Shown piece by piece: positions 1-6,161 of a stretch of 26,479 bases of DNA. A model generated the notes under the pieces. That model was not told the origin of the DNA. It made no database searches and was given only the letters and a program-made list of their open reading frames with translations. A program made the position numbers and the translations under genes. Every line of letters begins with the position of its first letter. Within the stretch, counting starts at the first letter, position 1. The stretch spans positions 1-26,479 of IMG/VR virus record IMGVR_UViG_3300027231_000020. One strand, given 5' to 3'. The DNA is from a virus.

Positions 1-342
1 AGGTTTCGCAACAACTTGGTAGAGATCAACTTGAGTCTGTTCGTAACCCCAAGAGTCAACGAACAGGTCACCGACCTTAACGCCGGCGGCAAGTTCTGCT
101 GCCTTGACTTTCTGCGCTTCTTTACGTTTTGCGCGATACTCGGTAACAGCGAGACGATTATCAATGAACTCTTGTTGCGCTTCATACATGCGTTCAACAC
201 TACGGTAACGAACGTGGTACTCAGTCTTGTAACCAAGACGGGCACGAGGAGCAAGACGGTCGCACTTGGCGATCATACGTTCTTCATCAATAGTAAGAAT
301 AAGGTCGTGTTTCGCGAACAACTCAATCATTTCATTTTTCAT
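1..342 (-). CDS. Conserved phage protein, partial (C-terminus beyond the window)
   Basis: The gene runs off the left edge; 114 codons are visible, starting with MKNEMIELFAKHD. The start ATG is at 340-342, behind a GAGAGA ribosome site and a strong promoter. The visible part has a charged, probably helical stretch rich in Arg, Lys and Glu (about residues 50-85). It is followed by VGDLFVDSWGYEQTQVDLYQ, a motif I remember from many small phage and plasmid proteins of unknown function (shape: DxxxxSWGYxQTxVDxYQVV). No catalytic motif is visible. It is probably an early gene with its own promoter. The family resemblance is from memory; the function is unknown. Confidence 0.85.
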   Translation of the reverse strand, partial: MKNEMIELFAKHDLILTIDEERMIAKCDRLAPRARLGYKTEYHVRYRSVERMYEAQQEFIDNRLAVTEYRAKRKEAQKVKAAELAAGVKVGDLFVDSWGYEQTQVDLYQVVAKP

Positions 343-372
343 AATACATCTCTCTCAATCAATTAGGTAGCT

Positions 373-400
373 ATTATAACATAACTGGGAACAATGTCAA
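373..400 (-). promoter_or_regulatory. Early-type sigma70 promoter
   Basis: Read on the minus strand, TTGACA (395-400) and TATAAT (373-378) are 16 nt apart, both full consensus. The promoter is followed by a conserved leader AGCTACCTAATTGATTGAGA that includes the ribosome site of the gene at 1-342. The same promoter-leader cassette recurs at 4426-4453 and, in part, at 8241-8269. Confidence 0.88.
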
Positions 401-419
401 GGGCCCTAGCCAAAATAAT

Positions 420-725
420 TTAAATATTTTTCTCACGCAGGTGTCTTATTTTTGCTTCAACGATATCAAGAACACATAACTCAGTTCCCCCGATGTGCCA
501 CTTATAGAGTTCTCCGCCTCTACTTTTAACCCCACCGTCATAATCTTTCCAGTCATACACAGTGATCGGAGTTTCTTCTCCGTAGAAGTTATATCCAACG
601 AACTCCCATTCGGTACAAATCTTATCTTCTACATCAAGCGCATCACGAAGATAGGTAGGTTCTCCAAGAACCTCGACTAACTCGTAGTAAGTGGCGTCAA
701 TGTAACCTTTTAAACTAGTCATCAT
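420..725 (-). CDS. Small conserved phage protein of unknown function
   Basis: 101 residues, acidic, with aromatic-rich segments. The N-terminal part (TYYELVEVLGEPTYL) and the middle (EWEFVGYNFYGEETPITVYDWKDY) fit a family I recall as common in phages. Its shape is a 'LVExLGEPT' start followed by 'EWxxxxxDGTxxTIYDWK', and it has no known function. Two ATG codons in a row open the frame (723-725 and 720-722), behind GAGG. It is the only gene directly downstream of the structured leader at 745-850 and its promoter, so its expression may depend on that RNA. Apparently a single-gene unit. Confidence 0.85.
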   Translation of the reverse strand: MMTSLKGYIDATYYELVEVLGEPTYLRDALDVEDKICTEWEFVGYNFYGEETPITVYDWKDYDGGVKSRGGELYKWHIGGTELCVLDIVEAKIRHLREKNI

Positions 726-744
726 AAAACCTCAAAAATAATAA

Positions 745-850
745 ATGGTGGGAGGAGCAGTGAACCGAAGTTCCTATTCCTGATTCCAGATGTCTCGGAG
801 ACAAGCAGTGAACCCCGAAGGTTCTTAATCAGGAGACCAGACCTCCCCAT
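745..850 (-). ncRNA. Structured multi-hairpin 5' leader RNA
   Basis: Between a promoter (862-889) and the gene at 420-725, the minus strand can fold into five helices. P1 pairs 842-847 with 750-755 (GGGAGG/CCTCCC). P2 pairs 827-833 with 779-785 (CCTGATT/AATCAGG, 7 bp). Inside P2 are P3 (810-824, GAACC stem with a UUCGG loop) and P4 (792-802, GTCT/AGAC around CCG). P5 (762-773) is GAAC-UUCG-GTTC, a C(UUCG)G tetraloop. The string GGTTCACTGCT occurs twice, after P3 and after P5. P1 is followed by a T-rich stretch, ATTTATTATTTTT, so an attenuator is possible. Not a tRNA. It could be a riboswitch-like leader, a stabilising 5' cap or a free small RNA. No named RNA family recognised. Confidence 0.6.
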
Positions 851-861
851 CAACAGTAGCT

Positions 862-889
862 ATTATACACGATTCAGCTACAAAAACAA
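862..889 (-). promoter_or_regulatory. Promoter for the structured leader RNA
   Basis: On the minus strand, TTGTTT (884-889), 16 nt, TATAAT (862-867), followed by AGCTACTG. The transcript would start near 855, so the folded RNA begins almost at the 5' end. The -35 box is weaker than in the other early promoters here. Confidence 0.7.
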
Positions 890-928
890 GGGCTTTCTTA
901 GAACAATTTGTTATATCAACCTAACTTC

Positions 929-1318
929 TTATTTCTTTTTAGTGGCAGGAGACTTCTTCTTAACGGGGGCCTTTGCGTTAAAGGTCTTTCGTTTGACAGT
1001 AGGTTTCTTAACAGTAGGTTTCTTCTCAGGTGTCTCTACGGGAGCCTTAACAGTTTTCCGCACCTTCCTTTTGGGTTTTGTCACAGTTTTCTTTGGTTGA
1101 GGAAACTTTTTAGACAGAAACTCATTGACTGATAACCCGCACGTTCTCAACTCCTTTATAAAACGTCTGTGGGAGTCCATGTCCCACCCGTGAGCGGGTT
1201 CCAAGAACTCACCGTAATGATCCATCACAATATCAGATAATCGCTCACACTCCAAGGTATCCTTGTCGTAGAGGTACCTAACCTTACGGTCGTAATTCAA
1301 CTTAACAATCTTTTCCAT
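929..1318 (-). CDS. Protein with lysine/proline-rich basic tail
   Basis: 129 residues in two parts. Residues 1 to about 70 look globular, with mixed charge and aromatics. From about residue 71 the chain is a low-complexity basic tail of Lys, Arg, Pro, Thr, Val and Ala with repeats such as KKPTVKKPTVKRK, ending in KKK. Such tails resemble the C-terminal domains of histone H1-like and other nucleic-acid-binding proteins, so binding to DNA or RNA is a fair inference; no specific family is recognised. The start ATG overlaps the stop of the upstream gene (TAATG at 1316-1320). It is the last gene of the four-gene unit that starts at 1921. Confidence 0.85.
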   Translation of the reverse strand: MEKIVKLNYDRKVRYLYDKDTLECERLSDIVMDHYGEFLEPAHGWDMDSHRRFIKELRTCGLSVNEFLSKKFPQPKKTVTKPKRKVRKTVKAPVETPEKKPTVKKPTVKRKTFNAKAPVKKKSPATKKK

Positions 1319-1602
1319 TATGCCACCAACTGAACCCGACCATCAAACTCGGTTATACTCATCTCAAAGGGAACGATCATTTCAATACCAACTCGGTTAA
1401 TATCGAACCGGTCAGAACCGCTGCGAGAGTCAGTCACATATACCTTGTAACCATGACACATAGGAACACCATTGTCGTAGAACATCTCACCCTTCTCAAT
1501 AACACGACCTACCAGATAACTGTCGGGACGGCCGTCCATTGGTCGGAAGTCAAGCGCTTTAATCATATCACCAACATTCGCTACATTCTCAAATCTCAAC
1601 AT
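1318..1602 (-). CDS. Small hypothetical phage protein
   Basis: 94 residues, mostly beta-type sequence with Gly turns (VGDMIKALDFRPMDG, SYLVGRVIEKGEMF, GYKVYVTDSRSG). It resembles a compact beta-barrel. The VGD-I opening and G-V/F pattern vaguely recall the paired proteins at 5958-6161 and 6566-6946, but the similarity is too weak to claim homology. The start is coupled to the upstream stop by TAATG (1600-1604), and its own stop is coupled the same way to the next gene. Function unknown. Confidence 0.83.
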   Translation of the reverse strand: MLRFENVANVGDMIKALDFRPMDGRPDSYLVGRVIEKGEMFYDNGVPMCHGYKVYVTDSRSGSDRFDINRVGIEMIVPFEMSITEFDGRVQLVA

Positions 1603-1742
1603 TATATTAAATCTCCTATCTCAGCTAATCGGTTGGTGATGCGTCGGTACTCACTTTTGTAGTACGTTTCGTTATAACACTCCGCAGCATCAATCAACAT
1701 TACAAGGTCGTTCATCAAATCACCAATTTCACTATCAATCAT
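1602..1742 (-). CDS. Very small helical phage protein
   Basis: 46 residues starting MIDSEIGDLMNDLVMLIDAA. A longer frame exists upstream, but this ATG (1740-1742) overlaps the upstream stop as ATGA, which is the coupling rule used throughout the window, so the shorter form is preferred. The sequence is acidic and probably all helical (two helices). Unknown function; second gene of the unit that starts at 1921. Confidence 0.72.
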   Translation of the reverse strand: MIDSEIGDLMNDLVMLIDAAECYNETYYKSEYRRITNRLAEIGDLI

Positions 1743-1921
1743 TTGTAACCTCCCCACCTTACCCACGCATACTGAGGTTTCTGACAAAATTGTCCTATCT
1801 CATCAAAACCCAACACAGTGTATCCGTCTAAAGGATCGGTACCTGCTTCATACTCAACGAGATCCCAACCCGCTTTAAACAACTTGACTTCTTTGATATC
1901 TTCAATAAGGCGAACTTGCAT
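1739..1921 (-). CDS. Small hypothetical phage protein
   Basis: 60 residues, aromatic-rich (AGWDLVEYEAG, YAWVRWGGYK). First gene of a four-gene early unit (1921 down to 929), directly behind a perfect promoter at 1955-1983 and a GAGAGA ribosome site. No family recognised. Confidence 0.8.
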   Translation of the reverse strand: MQVRLIEDIKEVKLFKAGWDLVEYEAGTDPLDGYTVLGFDEIGQFCQKPQYAWVRWGGYK

Positions 1922-1954
1922 AATATATTCTCTCTCAACTCAATTTGTACAGCT

Positions 1955-1983
1955 ATTATACTTCTTTTAGAAACAAATGTCAA
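1955..1983 (-). promoter_or_regulatory. Early-type sigma70 promoter, perfect consensus
   Basis: TTGACA (1978-1983), 17 nt, TATAAT (1955-1960) on the minus strand. The leader AGCTGTACAAATTGAG and the spacer with TTTCTAAAAGAAG are nearly identical to those at 5925-5953, which defines a second subtype of promoter cassette. Drives the genes at 1921-929. Confidence 0.9.
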
Positions 1984-2002
1984 GGGCCTGAAGCTAAATA
2001 AA

Positions 2003-2953
2003 TCAACAATTCCAGATATAAATCTTATCCTGTTTCTTCTTACCTTTCTTCAACGAGTCAACTTTCTGACCCATCTGTTGTTTGAGGTCTTCCTCATCAT
2101 GACATACCGGTAACCCAAATGATACCGCATCCTCATACATTTTAGGTGATATGTTAAAACAGACGTGACCACCCGTCTTTATGTTATCGACGCATTTCTG
2201 CCAGAGAGGTATAAAGAATTCGGTGTAGAACTTCTCATCAGATTCCCAAGGTGTCATATGTTCATATATTTCTAAGTTAACATAAGGAGGGGAAGTAAGT
2301 ACAAAGTCATAGTCCAGTTTACTGAAATCTACATCAAGAGCACTCTCCCAAATCATATCAAGTTTAGATTTGTCTTCGTCAGGGAACAGAGTGTTTTCAA
2401 GTCCGGACTCTTCGTTTAAGAATGTCATCATGTCATCATAGGCATCAACCATTTCCACGTTAGTATCGATACCCGTGTAATCAATCCCTAAACTCCACGC
2501 ACCTAACATTCGACCACCCCATCCCGCTGTAGGGTCTAGTACACTCTTTGCGTTATACTTTCGATAAAGATACTTGGCGGTTGTTGCCTTAAACATGACA
2601 ATCGAACCCAAGTTGATTCTAAAACATTCGAAGACATTACCGGCAGGTGTCCTACCTCCACGGTTTCGTTTCTTGGTAGAGTCAATCAGTTTGTCCCATT
2701 GCTCTTTGTCGCTGTGGATATCATAGATAGTTTTACCATCTTGACGTTTACACTTTAATAGGTTTTTTAATTGGAAGTGATATAGGAATGGATTGCCCGA
2801 GAAGTTATTAGAATTCGCTACGGCGTCGAATTTGTTGAGATTAAACAAATCCTTTCTGAGTCCTGCCACATCGATATTCTTATGATTCTCGATATCTTCG
2901 ACTGTGACAGAATCCAAATGTAGATTGACTGGTTTTAATTCAACTTTAGACAT
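2003..2953 (-). CDS. DNA methyltransferase (SPPY type, N4-cytosine or N6-adenine)
   Basis: 316 residues from the ATG at 2951-2953. This start overlaps the nuclease gene stop by 8 nt (ATGTCTAA) and is preferred over a longer upstream frame. AdoMet-binding motif I is at residues 140-148 (DPTAGWGGR), followed by an acidic strand end (GID, 161-163). Catalytic motif IV is TSPPY at 220-224. Motif I before motif IV gives the gamma- or alpha-like order. SPPY fits amino-methyltransferases that act on cytosine N4 or adenine N6; the base cannot be told from sequence alone. The first 130 residues and the region after 225 probably include target recognition. It is transcribed after, and translationally coupled to, a PD-(D/E)XK protein, so the pair looks like a restriction-modification unit. 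A DNA-protecting solitary methyltransferase is the alternative. Confidence 0.88.
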   Translation of the reverse strand: MSKVELKPVNLHLDSVTVEDIENHKNIDVAGLRKDLFNLNKFDAVANSNNFSGNPFLYHFQLKNLLKCKRQDGKTIYDIHSDKEQWDKLIDSTKKRNRGGRTPAGNVFECFRINLGSIVMFKATTAKYLYRKYNAKSVLDPTAGWGGRMLGAWSLGIDYTGIDTNVEMVDAYDDMMTFLNEESGLENTLFPDEDKSKLDMIWESALDVDFSKLDYDFVLTSPPYVNLEIYEHMTPWESDEKFYTEFFIPLWQKCVDNIKTGGHVCFNISPKMYEDAVSFGLPVCHDEEDLKQQMGQKVDSLKKGKKKQDKIYIWNC

Positions 2954-3620
2954 TAAATAATCTTGATACCTTTTCTTCGGATAATGTGCGGTTTGCGTGT
3001 TTGAAGTAATCTGAGAACTTAGCACCACCAGACTGAGTCCACATGTTCCGTAGATAAAAGGCAAGACCTCTACCTTGGTAGTCGGCAGCCTTGAGTCTGG
3101 CATTAAATTCGGCAACTCGTTTCATACTTTCTTGTTCGAATTCCTCAATGATTCTTCGCTGCTCTTCGTTTACAATATCTTCGCCCATGTACATCGTAGT
3201 CTCATTAGACTTTTCTGAACAGAACAAGTAGACATAACCATCTTTAGGCAGCCCACCATTGTACATAGGAGCATTGTTTTTACTACTCTTACATTCTAAT
3301 AGAACTACGGTATTGTCTACTTTAAATACGAAGTCCGGAGAGTTGTGTGTACCGGTGGGTTGGGTGAAGTATACATTGTCAGGAACACTATCATGGTGCT
3401 CACCTCGCAACAGAGCATCTCGGAAGTCAACGACACTAGTAAATCCTAGACTAGACGCTAGTTCTTTGAAGTCACTCTGAACTAATGAATTGCTCACTAG
3501 CACATCTTCTACGGCATCTTCGTGACTCGCTACATTGTGTACAGTACCGCTCACCGCCTGATAGTTTCTGAAGTAAGGTAATGCGATTAATTGATCGTGT
3601 ATTGCTTTTGATAGATTCAT
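2946..3620 (-). CDS. PD-(D/E)XK nuclease, probable type II restriction endonuclease
   Basis: 224 residues from the ATG at 3618-3620, which has GAGAGAG at good spacing; an in-frame GTG 15 nt upstream lies inside that ribosome site. The nuclease core is at residues 87-133: QPTGTHNSPDFVF, then TVVLLECKSSK, giving P95-D96-x12-E109-C-K111, then YNGGLPKDGYVYLF. This layout (Q-P-x-G, PDF, ECKSS, glycine-rich LPK-Y-Y-F) is what I recall from type II restriction enzymes. Residues 150-180 are probably coiled helix. It is first in a two-gene unit with the methyltransferase, behind a strong promoter at 3650-3679. A phage nuclease aimed at host or rival DNA is the main reading; cleavage site and activity are unknown. 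Confidence 0.78.
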   Translation of the reverse strand: MNLSKAIHDQLIALPYFRNYQAVSGTVHNVASHEDAVEDVLVSNSLVQSDFKELASSLGFTSVVDFRDALLRGEHHDSVPDNVYFTQPTGTHNSPDFVFKVDNTVVLLECKSSKNNAPMYNGGLPKDGYVYLFCSEKSNETTMYMGEDIVNEEQRRIIEEFEQESMKRVAEFNARLKAADYQGRGLAFYLRNMWTQSGGAKFSDYFKHANRTLSEEKVSRLFNV

Positions 3621-3649
3621 AGTATACTCTCTCACTCAATTAAGTAGCC

Positions 3650-3679
3650 ATTATAACACATGTTTCGATTACTTGTCAA
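3650..3679 (-). promoter_or_regulatory. Early-type sigma70 promoter for the nuclease/methyltransferase unit
   Basis: TTGACA (3674-3679), 18 nt, TATAAT (3650-3655) on the minus strand. The spacer is nearly identical to that of the promoter at 26211-26240, 22.5 kb away (shared AACACATGTTTC and ATTACTTGTCAATAC on the plus strand). Confidence 0.88.
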
Positions 3680-3687
3680 TACATTTA

Positions 3688-4137
3688 TCACTTACACGCT
3701 AAATAAATTTCTCTCTCAGTACCATACGCCTCGTGCTCCCAAGGATGGTCTCTATAGGCAACTCCAACATACTCAACACCATCAAAGGTCTGCTTCGTAG
3801 TCAGACAAGTCTCGCCATCATCGTTTGTTCTCAAAACGAATCCATTATTGATCAGTCGACCAGATGCCATCTGTTTTGCGTGAACCATTTCGTGGGCAAT
3901 ATTTACCATCAGATCTTCCATAGGGATTCTACCTTCAGAATCACTGCGAGCAAGTTCAATAAAAACCTCTTCATCATCACCGTTACAGTAACCACCGGCA
4001 TCACCATCACAACGGGGTTTGAAGTCTAAGTCAAACAAACATTCTTCAAACTCATCCAGACCTAAGTGACTGTACACTCGACCTACGTAGTCTACCAGCT
4101 TCTGACTGGTAGTACCCTGAACAATCATGTTATACAT
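3688..4137 (-). CDS. SprT-like zinc metallopeptidase
   Basis: 149 residues. Zinc-binding and catalytic motif H82-E83-M-V-H86 (AHEMVHAKQ) lies in the middle. A downstream PWEHEAY (132-138) offers the third, glutamate ligand, as in gluzincin/SprT-like enzymes. The N-terminal half is acidic with DGDAGGYCNGDDEEV. No signal peptide, so it acts in the cytoplasm; SprT-type enzymes in general process proteins attached to DNA, but the substrate here is unknown. The start overlaps the upstream stop as TAATG (4135-4139). A second protein with the same motif pair is at 7802-8212, so the phage carries two paralogous or convergent peptidases. Confidence 0.82.
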   Translation of the reverse strand: MYNMIVQGTTSQKLVDYVGRVYSHLGLDEFEECLFDLDFKPRCDGDAGGYCNGDDEEVFIELARSDSEGRIPMEDLMVNIAHEMVHAKQMASGRLINNGFVLRTNDDGETCLTTKQTFDGVEYVGVAYRDHPWEHEAYGTEREIYLACK

Positions 4138-4394
4138 TATAATGTAATCTCAATTCGTTCTGTAGGAGGATTCAACTCTCTGAACCCTTTAGACTCAAGA
4201 ATCTCACGAACACGTTCACGGTCAAGAGTGTCACCGCCACCCCAATGATCAGCAATGTCCATACACTTGACAGCGTACTCAAGGATAGCTTCTTGGATAT
4301 CAGGGATACCACACCCAAGGTCGTATATGCCATCTTTGCCATAGAACAAGTGGACATAGTCACGGAAGTCATTTAACGCAGCAGGAAAATTCAT
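4137..4394 (-). CDS. Small hypothetical phage protein
   Basis: 85 residues from the ATG at 4392-4394. Two earlier in-frame start codons are possible, but GAGAGAGA is best spaced for this one (MNFPAALNDFRDY). The middle carries IQEAILEYAVKCMDIADHWGGGDTLD and looks helical and acidic. First gene of the unit with the metallopeptidase; function unknown. Confidence 0.78.
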   Translation of the reverse strand: MNFPAALNDFRDYVHLFYGKDGIYDLGCGIPDIQEAILEYAVKCMDIADHWGGGDTLDRERVREILESKGFRELNPPTERIEITL

Positions 4395-4425
4395 AATCAT
4401 CTCTCTCTCAATCAATTAGGTAGCT

Positions 4426-4453
4426 ATTATAACATAACTGGACACAGAGTCAA
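4426..4453 (-). promoter_or_regulatory. Early-type sigma70 promoter
   Basis: TTGACT (4448-4453), 16 nt, TATAAT (4426-4431) on the minus strand, with the same leader as the promoter at 373-400. Drives the genes at 4394-3688. Confidence 0.85.
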
Positions 4454-4457
4454 TAGC

Positions 4458-4709
4458 CTACTTAGAACTATTAAGCATATCGATATGCGCTTTTATTTCT
4501 TTTCGGTTTAACTTGCGAAACTTGCGTCGTGATACACCCCAAGATTTCAGGGGAGCGGTGAATACCTGAAGGATTCCGGTATTGCGAGGAACGTAACCTA
4601 TGAGGTCAGTGCCTTTGGTTACATAAGTGTGGTTAGGTACATAATCATAAGTACCCCAGTCAGTAATTTCTTCGCGCCACATAAAGTGACAGGCATCTTC
4701 ATACGTCAT
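4458..4709 (-). CDS. Small basic hypothetical protein
   Basis: 83 residues from the ATG at 4707-4709 behind GGAG; a TTG codon directly before it is less likely. The N-terminus is aromatic and acidic (MTYEDACHFMWREE). The C-terminal third is basic (SRRKFRKLNRKEIKAHIDM), which could touch nucleic acid. The start overlaps the end of the small gene at 4699-4833. Last gene of the unit that begins at 5893. No family recognised. Confidence 0.75.
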   Translation of the reverse strand: MTYEDACHFMWREEITDWGTYDYVPNHTYVTKGTDLIGYVPRNTGILQVFTAPLKSWGVSRRKFRKLNRKEIKAHIDMLNSSK

Positions 4710-4833
4710 CAACTAATCTCCAACATTCATAATATCTTCTAATACTAGATAGGACACCATAATAGTCATCCTGATTATCTGTGCTAAACGCTAACCACAT
4801 CACCAATATGACACGGGCGAAAAACATTCTCAT
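4699..4833 (-). CDS. 44-residue membrane or exported peptide
   Basis: A short frame opening with ATG at 4831-4833, which overlaps the upstream stop as ATGA; its end overlaps the next gene by 11 nt. The N-terminus MRMFFARVILVMWLAFS is a typical short membrane anchor or signal-peptide core. It is followed by a polar tail NQDDYYGVLSSIRRYYECW. The perfect fit between two coupled genes supports translation. Function unknown; I recall similar short 'DNQDxYYGVLS' peptides in marine T4-like phages, from memory only. Confidence 0.65.
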   Translation of the reverse strand: MRMFFARVILVMWLAFSTDNQDDYYGVLSSIRRYYECWRLVDDV

Positions 4834-5369
4834 GACATCCACTCAGGGGTCACCGCATTTTTCCAAGTAGCAAAGGCACTCTTCTCTTCACGATAGTAGT
4901 TACGATACCCGTCAACTACATCATCGCGTTTACAATGGTCAGGCATACACTGCGGCATCACTGATTCATGTGCGGTCTGTTTGATATTCTTAGGTGCGAG
5001 CCACAACATGGAACCTAAATCTGTATAGGTCTTATGAACACGTCCATAACGACGTTCGTATTCTTTGGCAGTTGCCTGAAAGTGTTTGTACAACCAACGA
5101 TAGTTCTTGTCATTCTCACGACACCAGATGTTTGATGGGTGATTCACGTGAGATGCTTTATATAAAAGTCTCTCTATCGCGTCACCCGCAAGTCGCCAAC
5201 GTTTGATGTTACGACCATTCTTAGTCTTATCGGTGTACTGTTCGCCATCAAGTATACGGTGCGCAGTAGAGAGTAACTGACCATACTCAGTGACCATCTT
5301 GACTACGTGCTTGTCGCACATCAACTGCGCGGCCTGTACTGGATCGTTATCTAACTTAAAAATGTTCAA
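4830..5369 (-). CDS. Conserved phage protein with CDKHVVKM motif, TTG start
   Basis: 179 residues beginning MNIFKLDNDPVQAAQLMCDKHVVKMVTEYGQLLSTAHR. This N-terminal pattern (MNIF-LD-DP--AA-----CDKHVVKM--E--Q-LSTAHR) is one I recall as widespread in phage genomes without an established biochemical role. Conserved Cys, His and Trp residues (CDKH, NHPSNIWCREN) could form an active or metal site. The start codon is TTG (5367-5369), chosen because the family begins at MNIF and GGGAG lies 7 nt ahead; the TTG overlaps the upstream TGA. Some databases may label relatives as pyrimidine-dimer glycosylase-like; I cannot support that here. Confidence 0.82.
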   Translation of the reverse strand: MNIFKLDNDPVQAAQLMCDKHVVKMVTEYGQLLSTAHRILDGEQYTDKTKNGRNIKRWRLAGDAIERLLYKASHVNHPSNIWCRENDKNYRWLYKHFQATAKEYERRYGRVHKTYTDLGSMLWLAPKNIKQTAHESVMPQCMPDHCKRDDVVDGYRNYYREEKSAFATWKNAVTPEWMS

Positions 5370-5479
5370 TCGTCATCTCCCATATTTTTAATTTCTAACC
5401 AGATGGCCATGAGTATAGAGATACCTACTAAGCCAAGAACCTCACTAAGCGTGAACGATAAAAGAGTATCAATAAGCAT
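5366..5479 (-). CDS. 37-residue single-span membrane peptide
   Basis: Frame from ATG 5477-5479 to TGA 5366-5368. Residues about 6-28 (LLSFTLSEVLGLVGISILMA and on) form one membrane span, followed by a charged tail EIKNMGDDD. It overlaps the upstream gene end by 11 nt and the downstream TTG start by 2 nt, which argues for a real coupled gene. Unknown function. Confidence 0.6.
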   Translation of the reverse strand: MLIDTLLSFTLSEVLGLVGISILMAIWLEIKNMGDDD

Positions 5480-5675
5480 ATTTTTCTCCGTAGATTTCAC
5501 CGAACACTACATCAACTTCTTGGGCAGTCAGAGTATCGTCAACAACAATACAATCGACATCACCGTTAAGCAATAGGAACTCCATCTTGTTAACAAACAC
5601 ATCCTTCGTGGGGTTGTAGTAGTAGGTCATGGTGTTCTCAGTCTTATTCTTATAAACGGTCATAGGGAGATCCAT
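5469..5675 (-). CDS. Small hypothetical phage protein
   Basis: 68 residues. The start at 5673-5675 overlaps the upstream stop as TAATG; a second ATG four codons in is possible. The sequence has alternating strands and a DVDCIVVDDTLTAQEVDVVFGE helix near the end. No recognisable family; member of the 5893-4458 unit. Confidence 0.75.
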   Translation of the reverse strand: MDLPMTVYKNKTENTMTYYYNPTKDVFVNKMEFLLLNGDVDCIVVDDTLTAQEVDVVFGEIYGEKYAY

Positions 5676-5893
5676 TACACAGTTACCTCAGTATTGAAGA
5701 TTTCACGCTCTTGGTACATACCAGTCACCTCGGTACTTTCTTTACGGACAACAACATAGGTATTTTCATACCCATAACTTTCGAGTTGCTGTTGGTAAAC
5801 GAACGCGGTTTGGCGATCATAACATGGGGTGAAGAAACCAGCAAGTGGTTTGTCGGTCTCGGCACATCGAACAACATAGGTAATCTCTGACAT
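5675..5893 (-). CDS. Small hypothetical phage protein
   Basis: 72 residues from the ATG at 5891-5893 with AGAGAAG ahead; a longer frame runs into the promoter and is rejected. The sequence MSEITYVVRCAETDKPLAGFF, then helix RQTAFVYQQQLESYGYENTYVV, suggests a small alpha/beta protein. First gene of a six-gene early unit. Function unknown. Confidence 0.77.
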   Translation of the reverse strand: MSEITYVVRCAETDKPLAGFFTPCYDRQTAFVYQQQLESYGYENTYVVVRKESTEVTGMYQEREIFNTEVTV

Positions 5894-5924
5894 AATCTTC
5901 TCTCTCTTCTCAATTTGTACAGCC

Positions 5925-5953
5925 ATTATACTTCTTTTAGAAACAAAAGTCAA
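5925..5953 (-). promoter_or_regulatory. Early-type sigma70 promoter
   Basis: TTGACT (5948-5953), 17 nt, TATAAT (5925-5930) on the minus strand; nearly identical over its whole length to the promoter at 1955-1983. Drives 5893-4458. Confidence 0.87.
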
Positions 5954-5957
5954 GGGC

Positions 5958-6161
5958 CTACGCTAAATTAATTTTAATAACATTTAGATTGGACATGGCA
6001 TCACTATCGAGAAAGTGTCTGTCCATAGGTTCAGGGCCGGTGGCAATACTGTAGTAGTCAATACCATCACCTGTAAGGTCTTCATGAACAAACGCTATCT
6101 GACCTGAAAGGACACCACGAGGAGTGTCCCATTGAATTGTGTCACCAACTGAACCGTACAT
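5958..6161 (-). CDS. Small beta-rich protein, paralogue of the 6566-6946 product
   Basis: 67 residues. MYGSVGDTIQWDTPRGVLSG, then IAFVHEDLTGDGIDYYSI, then LDSDAMSNLNVIKI. The same order of motifs (VG-TI-W-T, G-V-FIHRDL, DFYIV, LNSNAMEHLEV) makes up the C-terminal half of the protein at 6566-6946, so the two share a domain. The fold looks like a small beta barrel with a histidine and acidic loop. The start overlaps the upstream stop as TAATG. Function unknown. Confidence 0.8.
   Translation of the reverse strand: MYGSVGDTIQWDTPRGVLSGQIAFVHEDLTGDGIDYYSIATGPEPMDRHFLDSDAMSNLNVIKINLA

Noticed and set aside
16-366. Plus-strand frame of 116 residues at the left edge
   Set aside because: It is a shadow of the minus-strand gene at 1-342, which has a perfect promoter and ribosome site.
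745-850. tRNA or CRISPR-like unit at the repeated GGTTCACTGCT
   Set aside because: No cloverleaf or acceptor end, and only two copies with unequal surroundings; a folded leader explains it better.
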